A stretch of 64,000 nucleotides of DNA from Propylenella binzhouense (GCF_009866965.1 NZ_SPKJ01000002.1:89471-153470); one strand, 5' to 3'. Positions 33,154-42,794 are shown, numbered from the stretch's first letter. The notes: generated by a model not told the origin, from the letters alone. Translations and numbers: made by a program.

Positions 33154-33862
33154 CGCCCTCAGCCTGCGCAACGTGGACGCCTGCTACGGCGACAGCCACG
33201 TCCTGCACGGCGTGTCGTTCGAGCTCGCCGAGGGCAGGCTTCTCGGCCTCCTCGGCAGGAACGGCGCCGGCAAGTCGACCTGCATGAACGTCGTGGTGGG
33301 CCTGCTCGGCGCGCGCGCGGGCGAGGTCGAGCTCTTCGGCGAGGCGGTGACGCGCTATCCGCCGGAGCGGATCGCGGCCTGCGGCGTCTCCCTCGTGCCG
33401 CAGGGCCGGCGCGTCTTCCGCACCCTCACCGTGCGCGAGAACCTCGCGGTGGCCGCCCGCAGGCCGCGGCGCACGGGAGCGGCGCCCTGGACCGAGGAGC
33501 GGGTGTTCGAGATGTTTCCGCGCCTCAGCGAGCGCCGGAACCAGACCGCGGGCCTCCTTTCCGGCGGCGAGCAGCAGATGCTCGCGATCGGGCGCGCGCT
33601 GATGGGCAATCCCCGCGTCCTCCTGATGGACGAGCCGTCGGAAGGCCTCGCGCCGCAGATCGTGGCCGATGTCGGCCGGATCATCGGGCGGCTCAAGGCG
33701 GACGGCCTCTCGATCGTCCTCGTCGAGCAGAACCTCAAGCTCACGCTCGAACTCGCCGACGACGTCGTGATCATCAATACCGGCCGCGTCGCATTCCGCG
33801 GGTCCGCCGCCGAAGTGGCGGCCGATCACGCCCTCGTCGCCCAGAATCTCGGGATCTTCTGA
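33143..33862 (+). CDS. livF: Liv-type ABC ATPase (LivF-like, second system)
   Basis: A 239-residue ATPase starting at TTG (33143), which has GGGAGG seven bases upstream. It shows Walker A LLGRNGAGKSTCMN, the LivF-typical SLVPQGRRVFRTLTVRENL, the signature LSGGEQQMLAIGRAL, Walker B VLLMDEPSEGLAP and the switch histidine region replaced by VEQNLKL, as is usual in LivF. It ends QNLGIF. It is the last transporter gene; the amidohydrolase follows after 35 bases and probably belongs to the same transcript. Confidence 0.92.
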   Translation: MARSALSLRNVDACYGDSHVLHGVSFELAEGRLLGLLGRNGAGKSTCMNVVVGLLGARAGEVELFGEAVTRYPPERIAACGVSLVPQGRRVFRTLTVRENLAVAARRPRRTGAAPWTEERVFEMFPRLSERRNQTAGLLSGGEQQMLAIGRALMGNPRVLLMDEPSEGLAPQIVADVGRIIGRLKADGLSIVLVEQNLKLTLELADDVVIINTGRVAFRGSAAEVAADHALVAQNLGIF

Positions 33863-33897
33863 TCCGCCGCCCAGCCCACCGAGGAGAACGCCCCAAG

Positions 33898-34968
33898 ATG
33901 CCAGAGCTTTGGAACCGGTACGGCCCGACCGCCGCGCGGACCCACGGGCGTCCCGGCCGCGAGACCCGGCCGCAAACGACGACGGTCGACCTCCACTCCC
34001 ATGTCGCCGTTCCGGCCGCGGCAGAGCTGGTGAAGCCCTATCTCGACTGGTCGACGGTCCCGCTCGCGCATTTCGCGACCCCCGACACCAAGGAGCTGAA
34101 CCAGCGGCAGGAGGCCGACCGCGCCTCCCGCTTCGTCACCTATGACGAGCGGCTGGCGGACCTGGAGGCGATGGGCATCGACGTCCAGGTGGTGAAGCCG
34201 CCGCCGCCGCAATGCTATTACACGGTGCCGATCGAGATCGGCGTGAAGGCGGCGCAGATCGTCAATGACGGGGTCGCCGAATTCGTCGCGGGCCGCCCGG
34301 ACCGGTTCATCGGCTTCGGCACGGTGCCGCTGCCGGACGGCGAGGAGGCCGCGAAGGAGCTCGAGCGCTGCGTGCGCGAGCACGGCTTCCGGGGCGTCCA
34401 GATCCTCACCAACGTCGCCGGCCGCGAACTGTCGGATCCCGCCTTCGAGCCGTTCTGGGCGAAGGCGGAAGCGCTCGGCATCCTCGTCGTCATCCACCCG
34501 AACGGCTTCACCGAGGGACAGCGCCTCACCCGCTTCTACTTCAACAACGTGGTCGGCAATCCGTTCGACACCACGCTCGCGCTCCACTACCTGATCTTCG
34601 ACGGCGTGCTGGAGCGGCATCCCGGCCTGAAGATCCTCGCCGTTCATGGCGGCGGCTACCTCGCCAGCTATTCGGGCCGCATCGACCATGCCTGGGGCGC
34701 CCGCTCGGACACGCGCGGCGAGCTGCCCAATCCGCCGACGAGCTATCTGCGGAAGGTCTATTTCGACACGGTCGTCTTCACGCCCCACCAGCTCAGGAAC
34801 CTCGTCGAGGTGTTCGGCGCGGACAGGATCGTGATGGGGACGGACTATCCGTTCGACATGGCCGAGTCGGATCCGATCGGCCACATCCGATCGGTGGAGG
34901 AATTCGACGAGGCCACGGTCTCCGCGCTCGCCGGGGGCAACGCCAGGCGGATCCTCGGCCTTACGTGA
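33898..34968 (+). CDS. Amidohydrolase-2 (ACMSD-like) family protein
   Basis: A 356-residue member of the ACMSD-related amidohydrolase family. The first metal motif is VDLHSHVAVP (about residue 30), followed by MGIDVQVVKPPPP, RFIGFGTVPLP, GFRGVQILTNV, LVVIHPNGF (metal histidine), ILAVHGGGYLASY and the acid loop VMGTDYPFDMAESDP. The end NARRILGL is characteristic. It should decarboxylate or hydrolyse a carboxylated ring or enol compound. Its place right after the second Liv transporter suggests that the transporter brings in its substrate or a precursor. It differs clearly from the amidohydrolase at 13827, which has a longer lead. Confidence 0.87.
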   Translation: MPELWNRYGPTAARTHGRPGRETRPQTTTVDLHSHVAVPAAAELVKPYLDWSTVPLAHFATPDTKELNQRQEADRASRFVTYDERLADLEAMGIDVQVVKPPPPQCYYTVPIEIGVKAAQIVNDGVAEFVAGRPDRFIGFGTVPLPDGEEAAKELERCVREHGFRGVQILTNVAGRELSDPAFEPFWAKAEALGILVVIHPNGFTEGQRLTRFYFNNVVGNPFDTTLALHYLIFDGVLERHPGLKILAVHGGGYLASYSGRIDHAWGARSDTRGELPNPPTSYLRKVYFDTVVFTPHQLRNLVEVFGADRIVMGTDYPFDMAESDPIGHIRSVEEFDEATVSALAGGNARRILGLT

Positions 34969-35002
34969 CCGGCCGGCCGGCGGGCGCTTTGCCGGCGCCG
35001 GC

Positions 35003-37420
35003 TCAGGCGGCGCCGCGCTGCCGCGTCCGGGCAGGGCCGCCGGCCAGCCGCCGGGGGTGCGAGACGACGTCCTCCGCGAGATGCCCGGTGAACTCCGACA
35101 TTGGCCCCGGGCGCCCCAGCAGGTAGCCCTGCACCGCGCTGCAATCCACCGCCCGCAGGAATTTCAGCTCGTCCTCCGTCTCGACGCCCTCCGCCAGGAC
35201 CGGCAGGTTGAGGCCGCGCGCCAGGCCGACGACGGCACGCACGATGGCGGCCGCCTCGGCGCTGCTGTCCACCGAGCGGACGAACGACTGGTCGATCTTG
35301 ATCTTGTCGAAGGGGAAGGCGCGCAGGTTCGAGAGCGACGAATAGCCCGTGCCGAAATCGTCCATGGCGATATGGACGCCGAGCGCCCGCAACTGGCGAA
35401 GCGCCGTCAGCGTCCGGCCGACATCCTTGATGAGCGCCGATTCCGTGATCTCGATCTCGAGCCGGGACGGCGCGAGGCCGGTTTCCTTCAGCACCTCCTC
35501 GACGATCAGGGCGAGGCTCCCGCTGTGGATCTGGACCGGCGAGACGTTGACGGCGATCATCAGCGGCCGCTGCCAGCGGGCGGCTTCCGCGCAGGCGGTG
35601 CGCAGAACCCATTCGCCGATCTGGACGATCGCGCCGCAATCCTCGGCGATCGGTATGAACTCCGCCGGCGAAATCGCTCCCTTCGTGCCGTGCTCCCAGC
35701 GCAGGAGCGCCTCGAAGCCGACGACCTCGCCCGTCTGGAGATCGGCCTGCGGCTGGTAGACGAGGCTGAGCTCGCCGCGGGCGACGGCGTGCCGTATGTC
35801 GTGCTCGAGCTGACGCCGGTCGCGGAGATGGGCACCCATCGAGGGCTCGAAGAAGCAGTAGACGCCGCGGCCCTCCGCCTTCGCGGCGTAGAGCGCGGCA
35901 TCGGCATGGCTGAGAAGCGTCGCGCGATCGGGCGCGTCGCCGGGGAAGAGCGCGATGCCGATGCTCGTCCGGACCGCGAACCCCTTCGGCAGCTGCTCCG
36001 TCTCCTTGTCGAAGGCGCGGAGGACGGCCTCGGCGATTTCGGCCGCGGCGCCCGCATCTGCCAGGTCCGGAGCGATGATGGCGAACTCGTCGCCGCCGAG
36101 CCGCGCGACGAGCGCGTCCGGGCTGAGCACGCTCTGGACCCGCTCCGCGACATATTGCAGGACGGAATCGCCCGCCGGATGGCCGAAGAGGTCGTTCACC
36201 TCCTTGAAGCGGTCGAGGTCGAGGAAGAGGACCGCCAGCAGCCGCCGGCCGCCGCGGTGCGCCGCGATCTCCGCTTCCAGGCGCTTGTTGAAGCTTGTGC
36301 GGTTCGGCAGCTTGGTGAGCGGATCGTGGTGGGCGAGGAAATAGATCTCCTCCTCGGCCTTCTTGCGCTCGCTGAGATCGCGCACCGCGAGAACCCTGTG
36401 CGGCTCGCCGGCATAGACGATGTCGCGCTGGATGAGCTCGACGGGAACCGAGCGGCCGTCCGCCTGCCGCAACGTCGATTCGACCGGGACCGTGCCGATC
36501 CCCCGGAGCTCCGTCTCCGAGAGGGCGGGAAAGATCGTCTCGATGTTGCGCCCGAGCAGGGCCTGCCGGTCGCGCCCGACGAGCTCCGCGAAGCTGCTGT
36601 TGGCGGCGGCGATCGTCCGGCCCTTGCAGACCACCAGCCCCTCGACCGCGGCGTCGGCGAGATCGCGCATCCGGTCCGCCTCGCGCGCGGCGTTGCGGTG
36701 CTCCCGAAGATCGAGCCAGAGCGCGCCGAGCGCGAGCAGGATGATGAGCGTGGAGACGAGCGCGACCGCGACGGCGAGCATGCCTGACGGAAGCGCCGGA
36801 TCGGGCACGTGGATCGCCGGGTCCGGGACGATCGAGGCGGCGCCCATCGCGGTGAAATGGAGGCTGCAGATCGCCACGGTGAGCAAGGCGGCGCCTCCGG
36901 CCTTCCAGCGGAAGGCCCGGGAGCGGAGGCCGACGGCAAGGCTCGCTGCACCGAACAGGACGGCGAAGGCCAGCGAAGCGGCGACGAGGCTCGGATCCCA
37001 GACGATCCGGCCGGCGATCTCGAACGCCGCCATGCCGGTATAGTGCATGACCGCGACGCCGGCGCCGGCGATCGCGCCGCCGATGAGCCGGCCATGCGGA
37101 ATCCGGGAAAGCGCGCAGGCGAACCCGATCCCCGTGACGCAGATCGCCACCAGGAGCGACGCGAGCGTGAGGTCGAGGTCGTAGCCGGTCGGAACCGGCG
37201 GCACGAAGGCCAGCATCGCGATGAAGTGGGTCGCCCAGATGCCGAATCCGCTGGCGATGGCGGCAATCGAGATCCAGATGCGGCGCATGAATCGCGAGCT
37301 GGACCCGCCGTGATGCAGCAGGTTGATGGCCGTGCCCGAGGCGAGGCCGCACATCAGCACCGCCAGCACCACCAGGCGCAGGTCGTGCTGGGTCGCAATG
37401 CAGCTATAGACCTTGAGCAT
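35003..37420 (-). CDS. MHYT-PAS-GGDEF-EAL protein (cyclic-di-GMP turnover)
   Basis: An 805-residue membrane protein. The N-terminal seven-span MHYT sensor has the repeated motif THFIAMLAF, VMHYTGMAAF and LHFTAMGA, proposed to bind a metal and sense a gas such as O2 or NO. A PAS domain follows (about residues 270-390). The GGDEF domain has an intact active site (RLGGDEFAII, about residue 445) and the EAL domain has EALLRWEH (about 570), IEITESALIKD and DDFGTGYSSL, so both synthesis and breakdown of c-di-GMP look possible. The ATG at 37420 starts just before the first span; the open frame further upstream is not membrane-like. It converges on the amidohydrolase and is divergent from the MFS gene. 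Confidence 0.9.
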   Translation of the reverse strand: MLKVYSCIATQHDLRLVVLAVLMCGLASGTAINLLHHGGSSSRFMRRIWISIAAIASGFGIWATHFIAMLAFVPPVPTGYDLDLTLASLLVAICVTGIGFACALSRIPHGRLIGGAIAGAGVAVMHYTGMAAFEIAGRIVWDPSLVAASLAFAVLFGAASLAVGLRSRAFRWKAGGAALLTVAICSLHFTAMGAASIVPDPAIHVPDPALPSGMLAVAVALVSTLIILLALGALWLDLREHRNAAREADRMRDLADAAVEGLVVCKGRTIAAANSSFAELVGRDRQALLGRNIETIFPALSETELRGIGTVPVESTLRQADGRSVPVELIQRDIVYAGEPHRVLAVRDLSERKKAEEEIYFLAHHDPLTKLPNRTSFNKRLEAEIAAHRGGRRLLAVLFLDLDRFKEVNDLFGHPAGDSVLQYVAERVQSVLSPDALVARLGGDEFAIIAPDLADAGAAAEIAEAVLRAFDKETEQLPKGFAVRTSIGIALFPGDAPDRATLLSHADAALYAAKAEGRGVYCFFEPSMGAHLRDRRQLEHDIRHAVARGELSLVYQPQADLQTGEVVGFEALLRWEHGTKGAISPAEFIPIAEDCGAIVQIGEWVLRTACAEAARWQRPLMIAVNVSPVQIHSGSLALIVEEVLKETGLAPSRLEIEITESALIKDVGRTLTALRQLRALGVHIAMDDFGTGYSSLSNLRAFPFDKIKIDQSFVRSVDSSAEAAAIVRAVVGLARGLNLPVLAEGVETEDELKFLRAVDCSAVQGYLLGRPGPMSEFTGHLAEDVVSHPRRLAGGPARTRQRGAA

Positions 37421-37581
37421 GAGTCGGATAGCCTTTCGAGCTCGCCTCGAGTCAAGAACTATTAGCGGCCCGGAGTGAACGGACTCTTGATCGGCAGCCG
37501 GCAACAGGATGCGGCGCCGCCGACATTGCAGAGACAAGGGAAGGTGCGCATGCTGCCCGGCGCGTCCGAAGGAGGGGAGAG

Positions 37582-38895
37582 ATGGCGGCGGTCCCATTCG
37601 AGACGGCGCTGGCGGCTGCCGGCGTCGGCGCCTTCCAGAAGCGGCTCATCGGCATCTTCGGCCTCGTCTGGGCCGCGGATGCGATGCAGGTCCTGGCGAT
37701 CGGCTTCACCGCGCCCTCGATCGCCGCGACCTTCGGGCTGAGCGTCCCGCAGGCGCTGCAGACCGGTACCCTCTTCTTCCTGGGAATGCTGATCGGCGCC
37801 AGCCTGTTCGGCCGCCTCGCCGACCGCTTCGGCCGGCGACGGGTGCTGATCGCGACGGTGCTGATCGACGCGGTGTTCGGCCTTCTCTCGGCGGTCGCGC
37901 CCGGCTTCGGCTGGCTGCTGGCGCTGCGGTTCCTGACCGGCCTCGGGGTGGGCGGCACGCTGCCGGTCGACTATGCGATGATGGCGGAGTTCCTGACGCC
38001 CGACCGCCGAGGCCGCTGGCTCGTCGTCCTGGAGGGGTTCTGGGCGGTCGGAACCGTGCTCGTCGCGCTCGCGGCATGGGCGGCGCAGGCGGGCGGCGGG
38101 GAGGACGCCTGGCGGACGATCTTCCTGGCGACGGGCGCGCCGGCCCTGATCGGCCTCCTGCTGAGGTTGTGGGTGCCGGAATCGCCGCTCTATTTGCTGC
38201 GCACCGGGCGCGGCCGGGAGGCCCGCGCCGTGCTGGAGCGCATCGCCCACGCGAACGGGCGGACCGCGCCCGCCGTCGAGCTGGCGGAGACGCGGGAGGC
38301 GCAGCCCGGGCTCGCGGCGCTCTTCTCCGGCGTTCTCCTGCGGCGGACGCTGCTCGTGCTCGTCGCCTGGCTGCTCGTCTCGGTCTCCTATTACGGTGTG
38401 TTCGTCTGGCTGCCGGCGCGCCTTGCCGGCCAGGGATTCGGATTCGTGCGCGGGCACCTCTTCCTGGTCGTTCTCGCCCTCGCCCAGCTTCCGGGATACG
38501 CGCTCGCCGCCTACGGCGTGGAGCAATGGGGCCGGCGCCCGACGCTGATCGGATTCCTGGTGCTGAGCGCAGCCGGCTGCTTCCTCTACGCCGTCACCAC
38601 GTCGGCGCCGCTCGTCGCAGGCTCGATGATCGTCATGAGCTTCGCCCTTCTCGGCACCTGGGGCTCGCTCTACGCCTTCACGCCGGAGCTCTACCCGACG
38701 ACGCTCCGCGCGACCGGGATGGGCGCGGCCGGGACGATGGCGCGGCTCGGCGGCCTGCTCGCTCCCTCCGCCATGGCGCCGGTGGTCGCCTCCGGCTTCG
38801 GCACCGCGCTCGCCGTCTTCGCCGCCCTCCTCCTCGTCGCGGCCGGGGCGGTCGCCGCGATCGGCGTGGAGACGCGGAACGTGCCGCTCGCCTGA
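37582..38895 (+). CDS. MFS transporter, sugar/organic-acid type
   Basis: A 437-residue, twelve-span major facilitator. The signature between spans 2 and 3 is GRLADRFGRRRVLIATVL. Span 4 ends LTGLGVGGTLPVDYAMMAEF, and PESPLYLLRTGR marks the central loop, as in the sugar/aromatic-acid:proton group. The repeat signature in the second half is EQWGRRPTLIGF, and PELYPTTLRATGMG follows span 10. A very good ribosome-binding site (AGGAGGGGAGAG) precedes the ATG. It stands alone between the c-di-GMP gene and nicotinate phosphoribosyltransferase; the latter converges on it. The substrate is not predictable. Confidence 0.87.
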   Translation: MAAVPFETALAAAGVGAFQKRLIGIFGLVWAADAMQVLAIGFTAPSIAATFGLSVPQALQTGTLFFLGMLIGASLFGRLADRFGRRRVLIATVLIDAVFGLLSAVAPGFGWLLALRFLTGLGVGGTLPVDYAMMAEFLTPDRRGRWLVVLEGFWAVGTVLVALAAWAAQAGGGEDAWRTIFLATGAPALIGLLLRLWVPESPLYLLRTGRGREARAVLERIAHANGRTAPAVELAETREAQPGLAALFSGVLLRRTLLVLVAWLLVSVSYYGVFVWLPARLAGQGFGFVRGHLFLVVLALAQLPGYALAAYGVEQWGRRPTLIGFLVLSAAGCFLYAVTTSAPLVAGSMIVMSFALLGTWGSLYAFTPELYPTTLRATGMGAAGTMARLGGLLAPSAMAPVVASGFGTALAVFAALLLVAAGAVAAIGVETRNVPLA

Positions 38896-38923
38896 GTCCG
38901 GGGCGGCAGCACGCGGCCGTGGT

Positions 38924-40237
38924 TCAGACCAGCACCCTCCGCGCCTCGAAGCTCGTCTCGCCGAACACCCGCTTGTAGCGGGCGATCTCCGAGGGCTCCC
39001 CGGTCGCCTTGTTGGGATTGTCGGAGAGCTTCACCGCGGGCCGGCCGTCCGCCTCCGTCACCTTGCAGACGAGCGAGATCGCCTCGAGCCCGGTGAGCCG
39101 CTTCGGCGAGACGCCGCGGAAGTCGTTGGTGAGGTTCGTCCCCCAGCCGAAGCTCATCCGGACGCGGCCGTCGAAATGGCGGTAGGTCGTCTCGATCGTG
39201 TCGATGTCCATCGCATCGGAAAAGACGAGCAGCTTGTCGCGCGGATCCTGGCCGCGCTCGCGCCACCAGCGCATGATCATCTCGCCGCCCTCGATCGGCG
39301 GGGCGGAGTCCGGCCGGAAGCCGGTCCAGTCGGCGACCCAGTCCGGCGCGCCCCGCAGGAAGGCCGGCGTCCCGAACGTGTCCGGCAGCACGATCAGGAG
39401 GTTGCCGCCGTAATAGCGCTGCCATTCCTCGAGCACCCGGTAGGGCGCCATGCGCAGCGCCTCGTCGTCGGCGCCGGCGAGCGCCGCGAGGACCATGGGC
39501 AGTTCGTGCGCATTGGTGCCGATCGCCTCGAGCCCGGCCTCCATGGCGATGAGGACGTTGCTCGACCCGATAAAGGCGTCGCCGAGCCCCTCCTTCAGAG
39601 CCTCGACGCACCAGCGCTGCCAGAGGAAGCCGTGCCGGCGGCGGGTGCCGAAATCGGAGATGACGAGGTCCGGAAGCCGGCAGAGCCGCTCGACCTTGTT
39701 CCAGAGCTTCGCCTTGGCGCGGGCATAGAGCACGTCGAGCTCGAACCGGCCGAGATCGTTCATGGCCGCGCGCGAGCGCAGCTCGTTGATGATGGAGAGC
39801 GCCGGGATCTCCCACATCATCGTGTGGGTCCAGGGCCCCCTGAAATGGAGCTCGTACTGGCCGTCGACGCGGCGGAGCTCGTAGTCCGACAGCTGAAAGT
39901 CGGCGAGCCATTCGAGGAATTCCGGGCCGAAGATCTGCTTGCGCCCGTAGAAGGTGTTGCCGGCGAGCCAGATCATCTCCTGCTTGGTGAAGCGGACCTC
40001 GCGGGCATGGTCGAGCTGCGCCCTGAGCTCGGCCTCGTCGATCTCGTCGGCGAGGCGGACGCCGGCCGTCCGGTTGATGAGCGAGAAGGTGACGTCGACG
40101 TCGCGGTAGAGCCCCCACACCATCTGCAGCATGAGGAGCTTGTAGAAATCCGTATCGAGCAGGCTCCGCACGATCGGATCGAGCTTGAAGGTGTGGTTCC
40201 ACACCCGCGTGGCGATGTCGGTCAGGATCGTTGGCAC
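38924..40237 (-). CDS. pncB: Nicotinate phosphoribosyltransferase
   Basis: A 437-residue enzyme of NAD salvage. It condenses nicotinate with phosphoribosyl diphosphate to form nicotinate mononucleotide. Landmarks are [17 protein letters not shown] at the start, [28 protein letters not shown] (with the phosphorylated-histidine region), [35 protein letters not shown] and [11 protein letters not shown]. The GTG at 40237 follows GAGGAGGGG and fits the family N-terminus; the open frame upstream is arginine/proline-rich and not conserved. It is a single gene. Its presence near nicotinate-oxidation-like genes may be a coincidence, because it is a housekeeping enzyme. Confidence 0.95.
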   Translation of the reverse strand: MPTILTDIATRVWNHTFKLDPIVRSLLDTDFYKLLMLQMVWGLYRDVDVTFSLINRTAGVRLADEIDEAELRAQLDHAREVRFTKQEMIWLAGNTFYGRKQIFGPEFLEWLADFQLSDYELRRVDGQYELHFRGPWTHTMMWEIPALSIINELRSRAAMNDLGRFELDVLYARAKAKLWNKVERLCRLPDLVISDFGTRRRHGFLWQRWCVEALKEGLGDAFIGSSNVLIAMEAGLEAIGTNAHELPMVLAALAGADDEALRMAPYRVLEEWQRYYGGNLLIVLPDTFGTPAFLRGAPDWVADWTGFRPDSAPPIEGGEMIMRWWRERGQDPRDKLLVFSDAMDIDTIETTYRHFDGRVRMSFGWGTNLTNDFRGVSPKRLTGLEAISLVCKVTEADGRPAVKLSDNPNKATGEPSEIARYKRVFGETSFEARRVLV

Positions 40238-40426
40238 GCGCCCCTCCTCGCCGCCGGCCGGGGCGCCCGTCCCGGGCACGCCATCCGGACGAGGGACCTC
40301 TAGCTTATTTCGGCGCGGGATGCAGGCCGCCCGCGCCGGCGCCGGCCGGAGTCTCCTCCATGTCCCTGGAACAGCACGGCAAATTCTGCGTTTGCGGGCG
40401 ACAGGCATTTCACGATCGGAACGTCA

Positions 40427-40630
40427 ATGACCGACAATTCCCTTGCCGGCATCTTCGCCGCGTCGGCCTGCGTCGCCCTGCTGGCCCTCTTCATGCTCTG
40501 GCCGCGCGACGCCGAGACCCCGGCGGAGGTGCGCGTGGCGACCTGGCCGTGGGAGAACGCGGGGCCGGCCTCGGTCGCTCCGCTGGCGCGGCAGCCCGGC
40601 GCCGGCGCGGCGGCCCTCGTCACCCGGTGA
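40427..40630 (+). CDS. Small single-span membrane protein, unknown
   Basis: A 67-residue protein with one N-terminal hydrophobic span (LAGIFAASACVALLALFMLWP) and a short soluble tail rich in Ala and Pro. It has no recognisable family. The start codon has only a weak upstream purine stretch. It precedes the DUF423 gene by 76 bases on the same strand. Codon use looks normal for the region, which supports it being real, but a short open frame in GC-rich DNA can also arise by chance. Confidence 0.5.
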   Translation: MTDNSLAGIFAASACVALLALFMLWPRDAETPAEVRVATWPWENAGPASVAPLARQPGAGAAALVTR

Positions 40631-40706
40631 GACATCGCGGCGCTTGCAGGCGGAGCGGGACCGGCGCAAAGGCCTTCCGGGCCGGAACGGTCCGGAGGAG
40701 ATCGCC

Positions 40707-41090
40707 ATGGCCGCGGGCCGCCTTGCGCACCGCCTGGTGCATGCCCTTGCCGCGCTCATGGGCGGAGCCGGGGTCGCGCTCGCCGCGGCCGCGGCGCACG
40801 TCACCGGCGGCGGCAACCTCGAGACGGCGGCCTATTTCCTGCTCTTCCACGCGGCGGCGGTGATCGCGCTGGCGGCGGCGCCGGGGCGTGCCGCGCTGAT
40901 CGCGGCGGCGCAATGGATGCTGCTCGCCGGCGCGCTCGTCTTCTCGGGCACGCTGGCGCTCGGCGCCCTGCTCGATATCCACCTCGCGCCGAGCCCCGCG
41001 CCCTGGGGCGGGACCCTCATGATCCTCGGCTGGCTCGTCGCGGCGGCGGGCCTCTTCGCGCCCGGCGAGCCGTCCGCGCGGAGCCGCTAG
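40707..41090 (+). CDS. DUF423-family membrane protein
   Basis: A 127-residue membrane protein with four hydrophobic spans, matching the DUF423 family in length and layout. The N-terminal span contains ALMGGAGVALAAAAAHVTGG where the family usually has a G-A-x-G-A-H-type motif. ETAAYFLLFHAAAVIAL follows, then FSGTLALGALLDI. The biochemical role of DUF423 is unknown. The ATG follows GGAGGAGATCGCC. It converges on the TadG-like gene with five bases between the stops. Confidence 0.75.
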   Translation: MAAGRLAHRLVHALAALMGGAGVALAAAAAHVTGGGNLETAAYFLLFHAAAVIALAAAPGRAALIAAAQWMLLAGALVFSGTLALGALLDIHLAPSPAPWGGTLMILGWLVAAAGLFAPGEPSARSR

Positions 41091-41095
41091 CCGCG

Positions 41096-42598
41096 TCAGC
41101 GCGTGATCCGGAGCGTGGTGAGGTCGTCGCCGATATCCTCGAACGCGGTCTGCAGCGTCGCCGCGTCGGGGGCGTAATAATAGAGCGGCTCGCCGTCCTC
41201 GCCGGTCGAGGCGCAGGTCCGGAACACGTCCTGGATGCTCGCCGCGTTGACCTGGAAGAGGATCGTGTAGACGCGGATCCCCTTCGCCTTCACGCTCTCG
41301 CAGATTCGCGAGACCTTCTTGTCGGTGGCGCGCTCCGCGCCCTCGATCGTGTCCGAGCCCAGCCGCTTCTGCGCGAGATAGCCGTAGGAGGTGTAGTCGG
41401 ACTTGACCGGCGCGCTCGAGCCGACGCCCTGGTTGAAGCCGTCGCTGAGGAGCACGAGCACCTTCGTCGTCTCCTTGTCCGAATAGGCTACGCCCTCGGT
41501 GAAGGGCGCCTCCGGCGAAAGCACGCGCCAGGCCCAGACGAGACCCTGGGCGATGTTGGTTCCCGACGCCGGATGCGGCTGCATCTGCGTGATCTCGCCC
41601 TTGATGCGGCTCACGTCGTCGGTGAGCTCCACGACCGGACGGGGGCAGGCGAGGTTCGGGCCGCCGGTGCGCGGATCGTTGACCTTCACCTTCTTCCCGT
41701 ATTTCGAGAGGTCGCGCAGGCGCGTCCAGTAGTCGCCGGAAACCCCGTCGGCGAGGTAGCTGTGGTAGGAGCTGTCCGGCTCGTCCGGCCAGAGATAGGG
41801 CACCCAGCGCGTCGCCGCATCGACCGGCGCCTCGTCCGTCTCGTCATAGCCGCTTGTGCGCGCTTCGACGCAGCCGTCCCATTCGGATCCCATCTTCGCG
41901 AAGAGGGCGATGCGGTCCACGGCCTTGCCGCCCTCGAAGGCGAATCCGTAGGGATCGTCGGCGCCCTTCCGCTCGATCCAGGACCAGTCGAACGCCTTCC
42001 CGCGGATGTTCACGGCCGTGACGAAGGGCACGAGGGCGACCTTCACCCGGTCCTCCGATCCCTCCTCGGCATAGAGCGTGTCGACCAGCTCCCCCGCCGA
42101 TTTCCGCAGCGCCTGGATCTTGCCGTTCTGGGCCATCGACCCGGTATTGTCGAGCGCGAGCGCGATCTCGTACTTGCCCGCCGAGCTCGCCACTTCCGTC
42201 GTCAGGTCGATCGGCAGCGTGGCGAACCCGAGGAGGGGCAGGAAGGCGGTGTCCATCGTCGCCTCGACGCTCACGACGTAGCCGCTCTCCGTCTTCTCGG
42301 TCTCGAAGCCCGGCAGGTGGACCGACGCATCGGGCTTGCCGATCACCGATTCGACATAGCGGTTCACGAAGGCGTCGGCCTCCGGCTTCTTCATCGCCGG
42401 CTGCCGGGCGAGCGCGATCGCGGCCGCGTCCATGGCGTTGGCGATCTCCGCCTTGTAGCGCTGCTGGCGCGTCACATCGACGGCGCCTCCCATCAGCCCG
42501 ATCAGGGGAATCGCGGAGAACGCGAAGATGATCCCGACATTGCCGCTCTCGTTCGAGAAGATGCCCGGCCGTCGCGCCCAAGCGAGCCCGTTGAACAT
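41096..42598 (-). CDS. TadG-like protein: Tad-type N-terminal segment plus von Willebrand factor A domain
   Basis: A 500-residue protein. The N-terminus has the TadE/TadG-like pattern: a short polar lead (FSNESGNVGIIFAF), one hydrophobic span (SAIPLIGLMGGAVDV) and a helix (QRYKAEIANAMDAAAIALA). From about residue 150 to the end there is a von Willebrand A domain with a metal-site-like DNTGSM (ALALDNTGSMAQNGK) and, later, VLVLLSDGFNQGVGSS. Such proteins act at the cell surface in pilus or adhesion functions. No other tad/flp gene is in the window, so it is an isolated copy. It is divergent from hemA, with about 250 bases between them. Confidence 0.82.
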   Translation of the reverse strand: MFNGLAWARRPGIFSNESGNVGIIFAFSAIPLIGLMGGAVDVTRQQRYKAEIANAMDAAAIALARQPAMKKPEADAFVNRYVESVIGKPDASVHLPGFETEKTESGYVVSVEATMDTAFLPLLGFATLPIDLTTEVASSAGKYEIALALDNTGSMAQNGKIQALRKSAGELVDTLYAEEGSEDRVKVALVPFVTAVNIRGKAFDWSWIERKGADDPYGFAFEGGKAVDRIALFAKMGSEWDGCVEARTSGYDETDEAPVDAATRWVPYLWPDEPDSSYHSYLADGVSGDYWTRLRDLSKYGKKVKVNDPRTGGPNLACPRPVVELTDDVSRIKGEITQMQPHPASGTNIAQGLVWAWRVLSPEAPFTEGVAYSDKETTKVLVLLSDGFNQGVGSSAPVKSDYTSYGYLAQKRLGSDTIEGAERATDKKVSRICESVKAKGIRVYTILFQVNAASIQDVFRTCASTGEDGEPLYYYAPDAATLQTAFEDIGDDLTTLRITR

Positions 42599-42775
42599 GA
42601 CCCCTCCGTCGACGCAAGGCGGCCCGTCCGGCCGCGTTTGAGTAAAGTTTTATCGACATCCTTCCTCTGCCGCGTGCCGACGGAAGGCGCACGCCCTTTC
42701 GGGAAACGACGTGAAGCGTTAAGGTTTACGCGAGGAAATGCCCAGGCGCTGATCGCCCGCCGCCCGTTGAGCAGG

Positions 42776-42794
42776 CAGCGGCAAGGTGCCGCTG
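42776..42794 (+). promoter_or_regulatory. Hairpin upstream of hemA
   Basis: CAGCGGCA-AGG-TGCCGCTG is a perfect 8-base stem with a 3-base loop, 54 bases before the hemA start, in the 250-base divergent gap. There is no T-run on either strand. It may be a leader hairpin or an operator. Confidence 0.35.

Noticed and set aside
34969..35002. GCCGGC-rich inverted repeats between the amidohydrolase and the c-di-GMP gene as a two-way terminator.
   Set aside because: GCCGGC is self-complementary and frequent in such GC-rich DNA, and there is no T-run on either strand.
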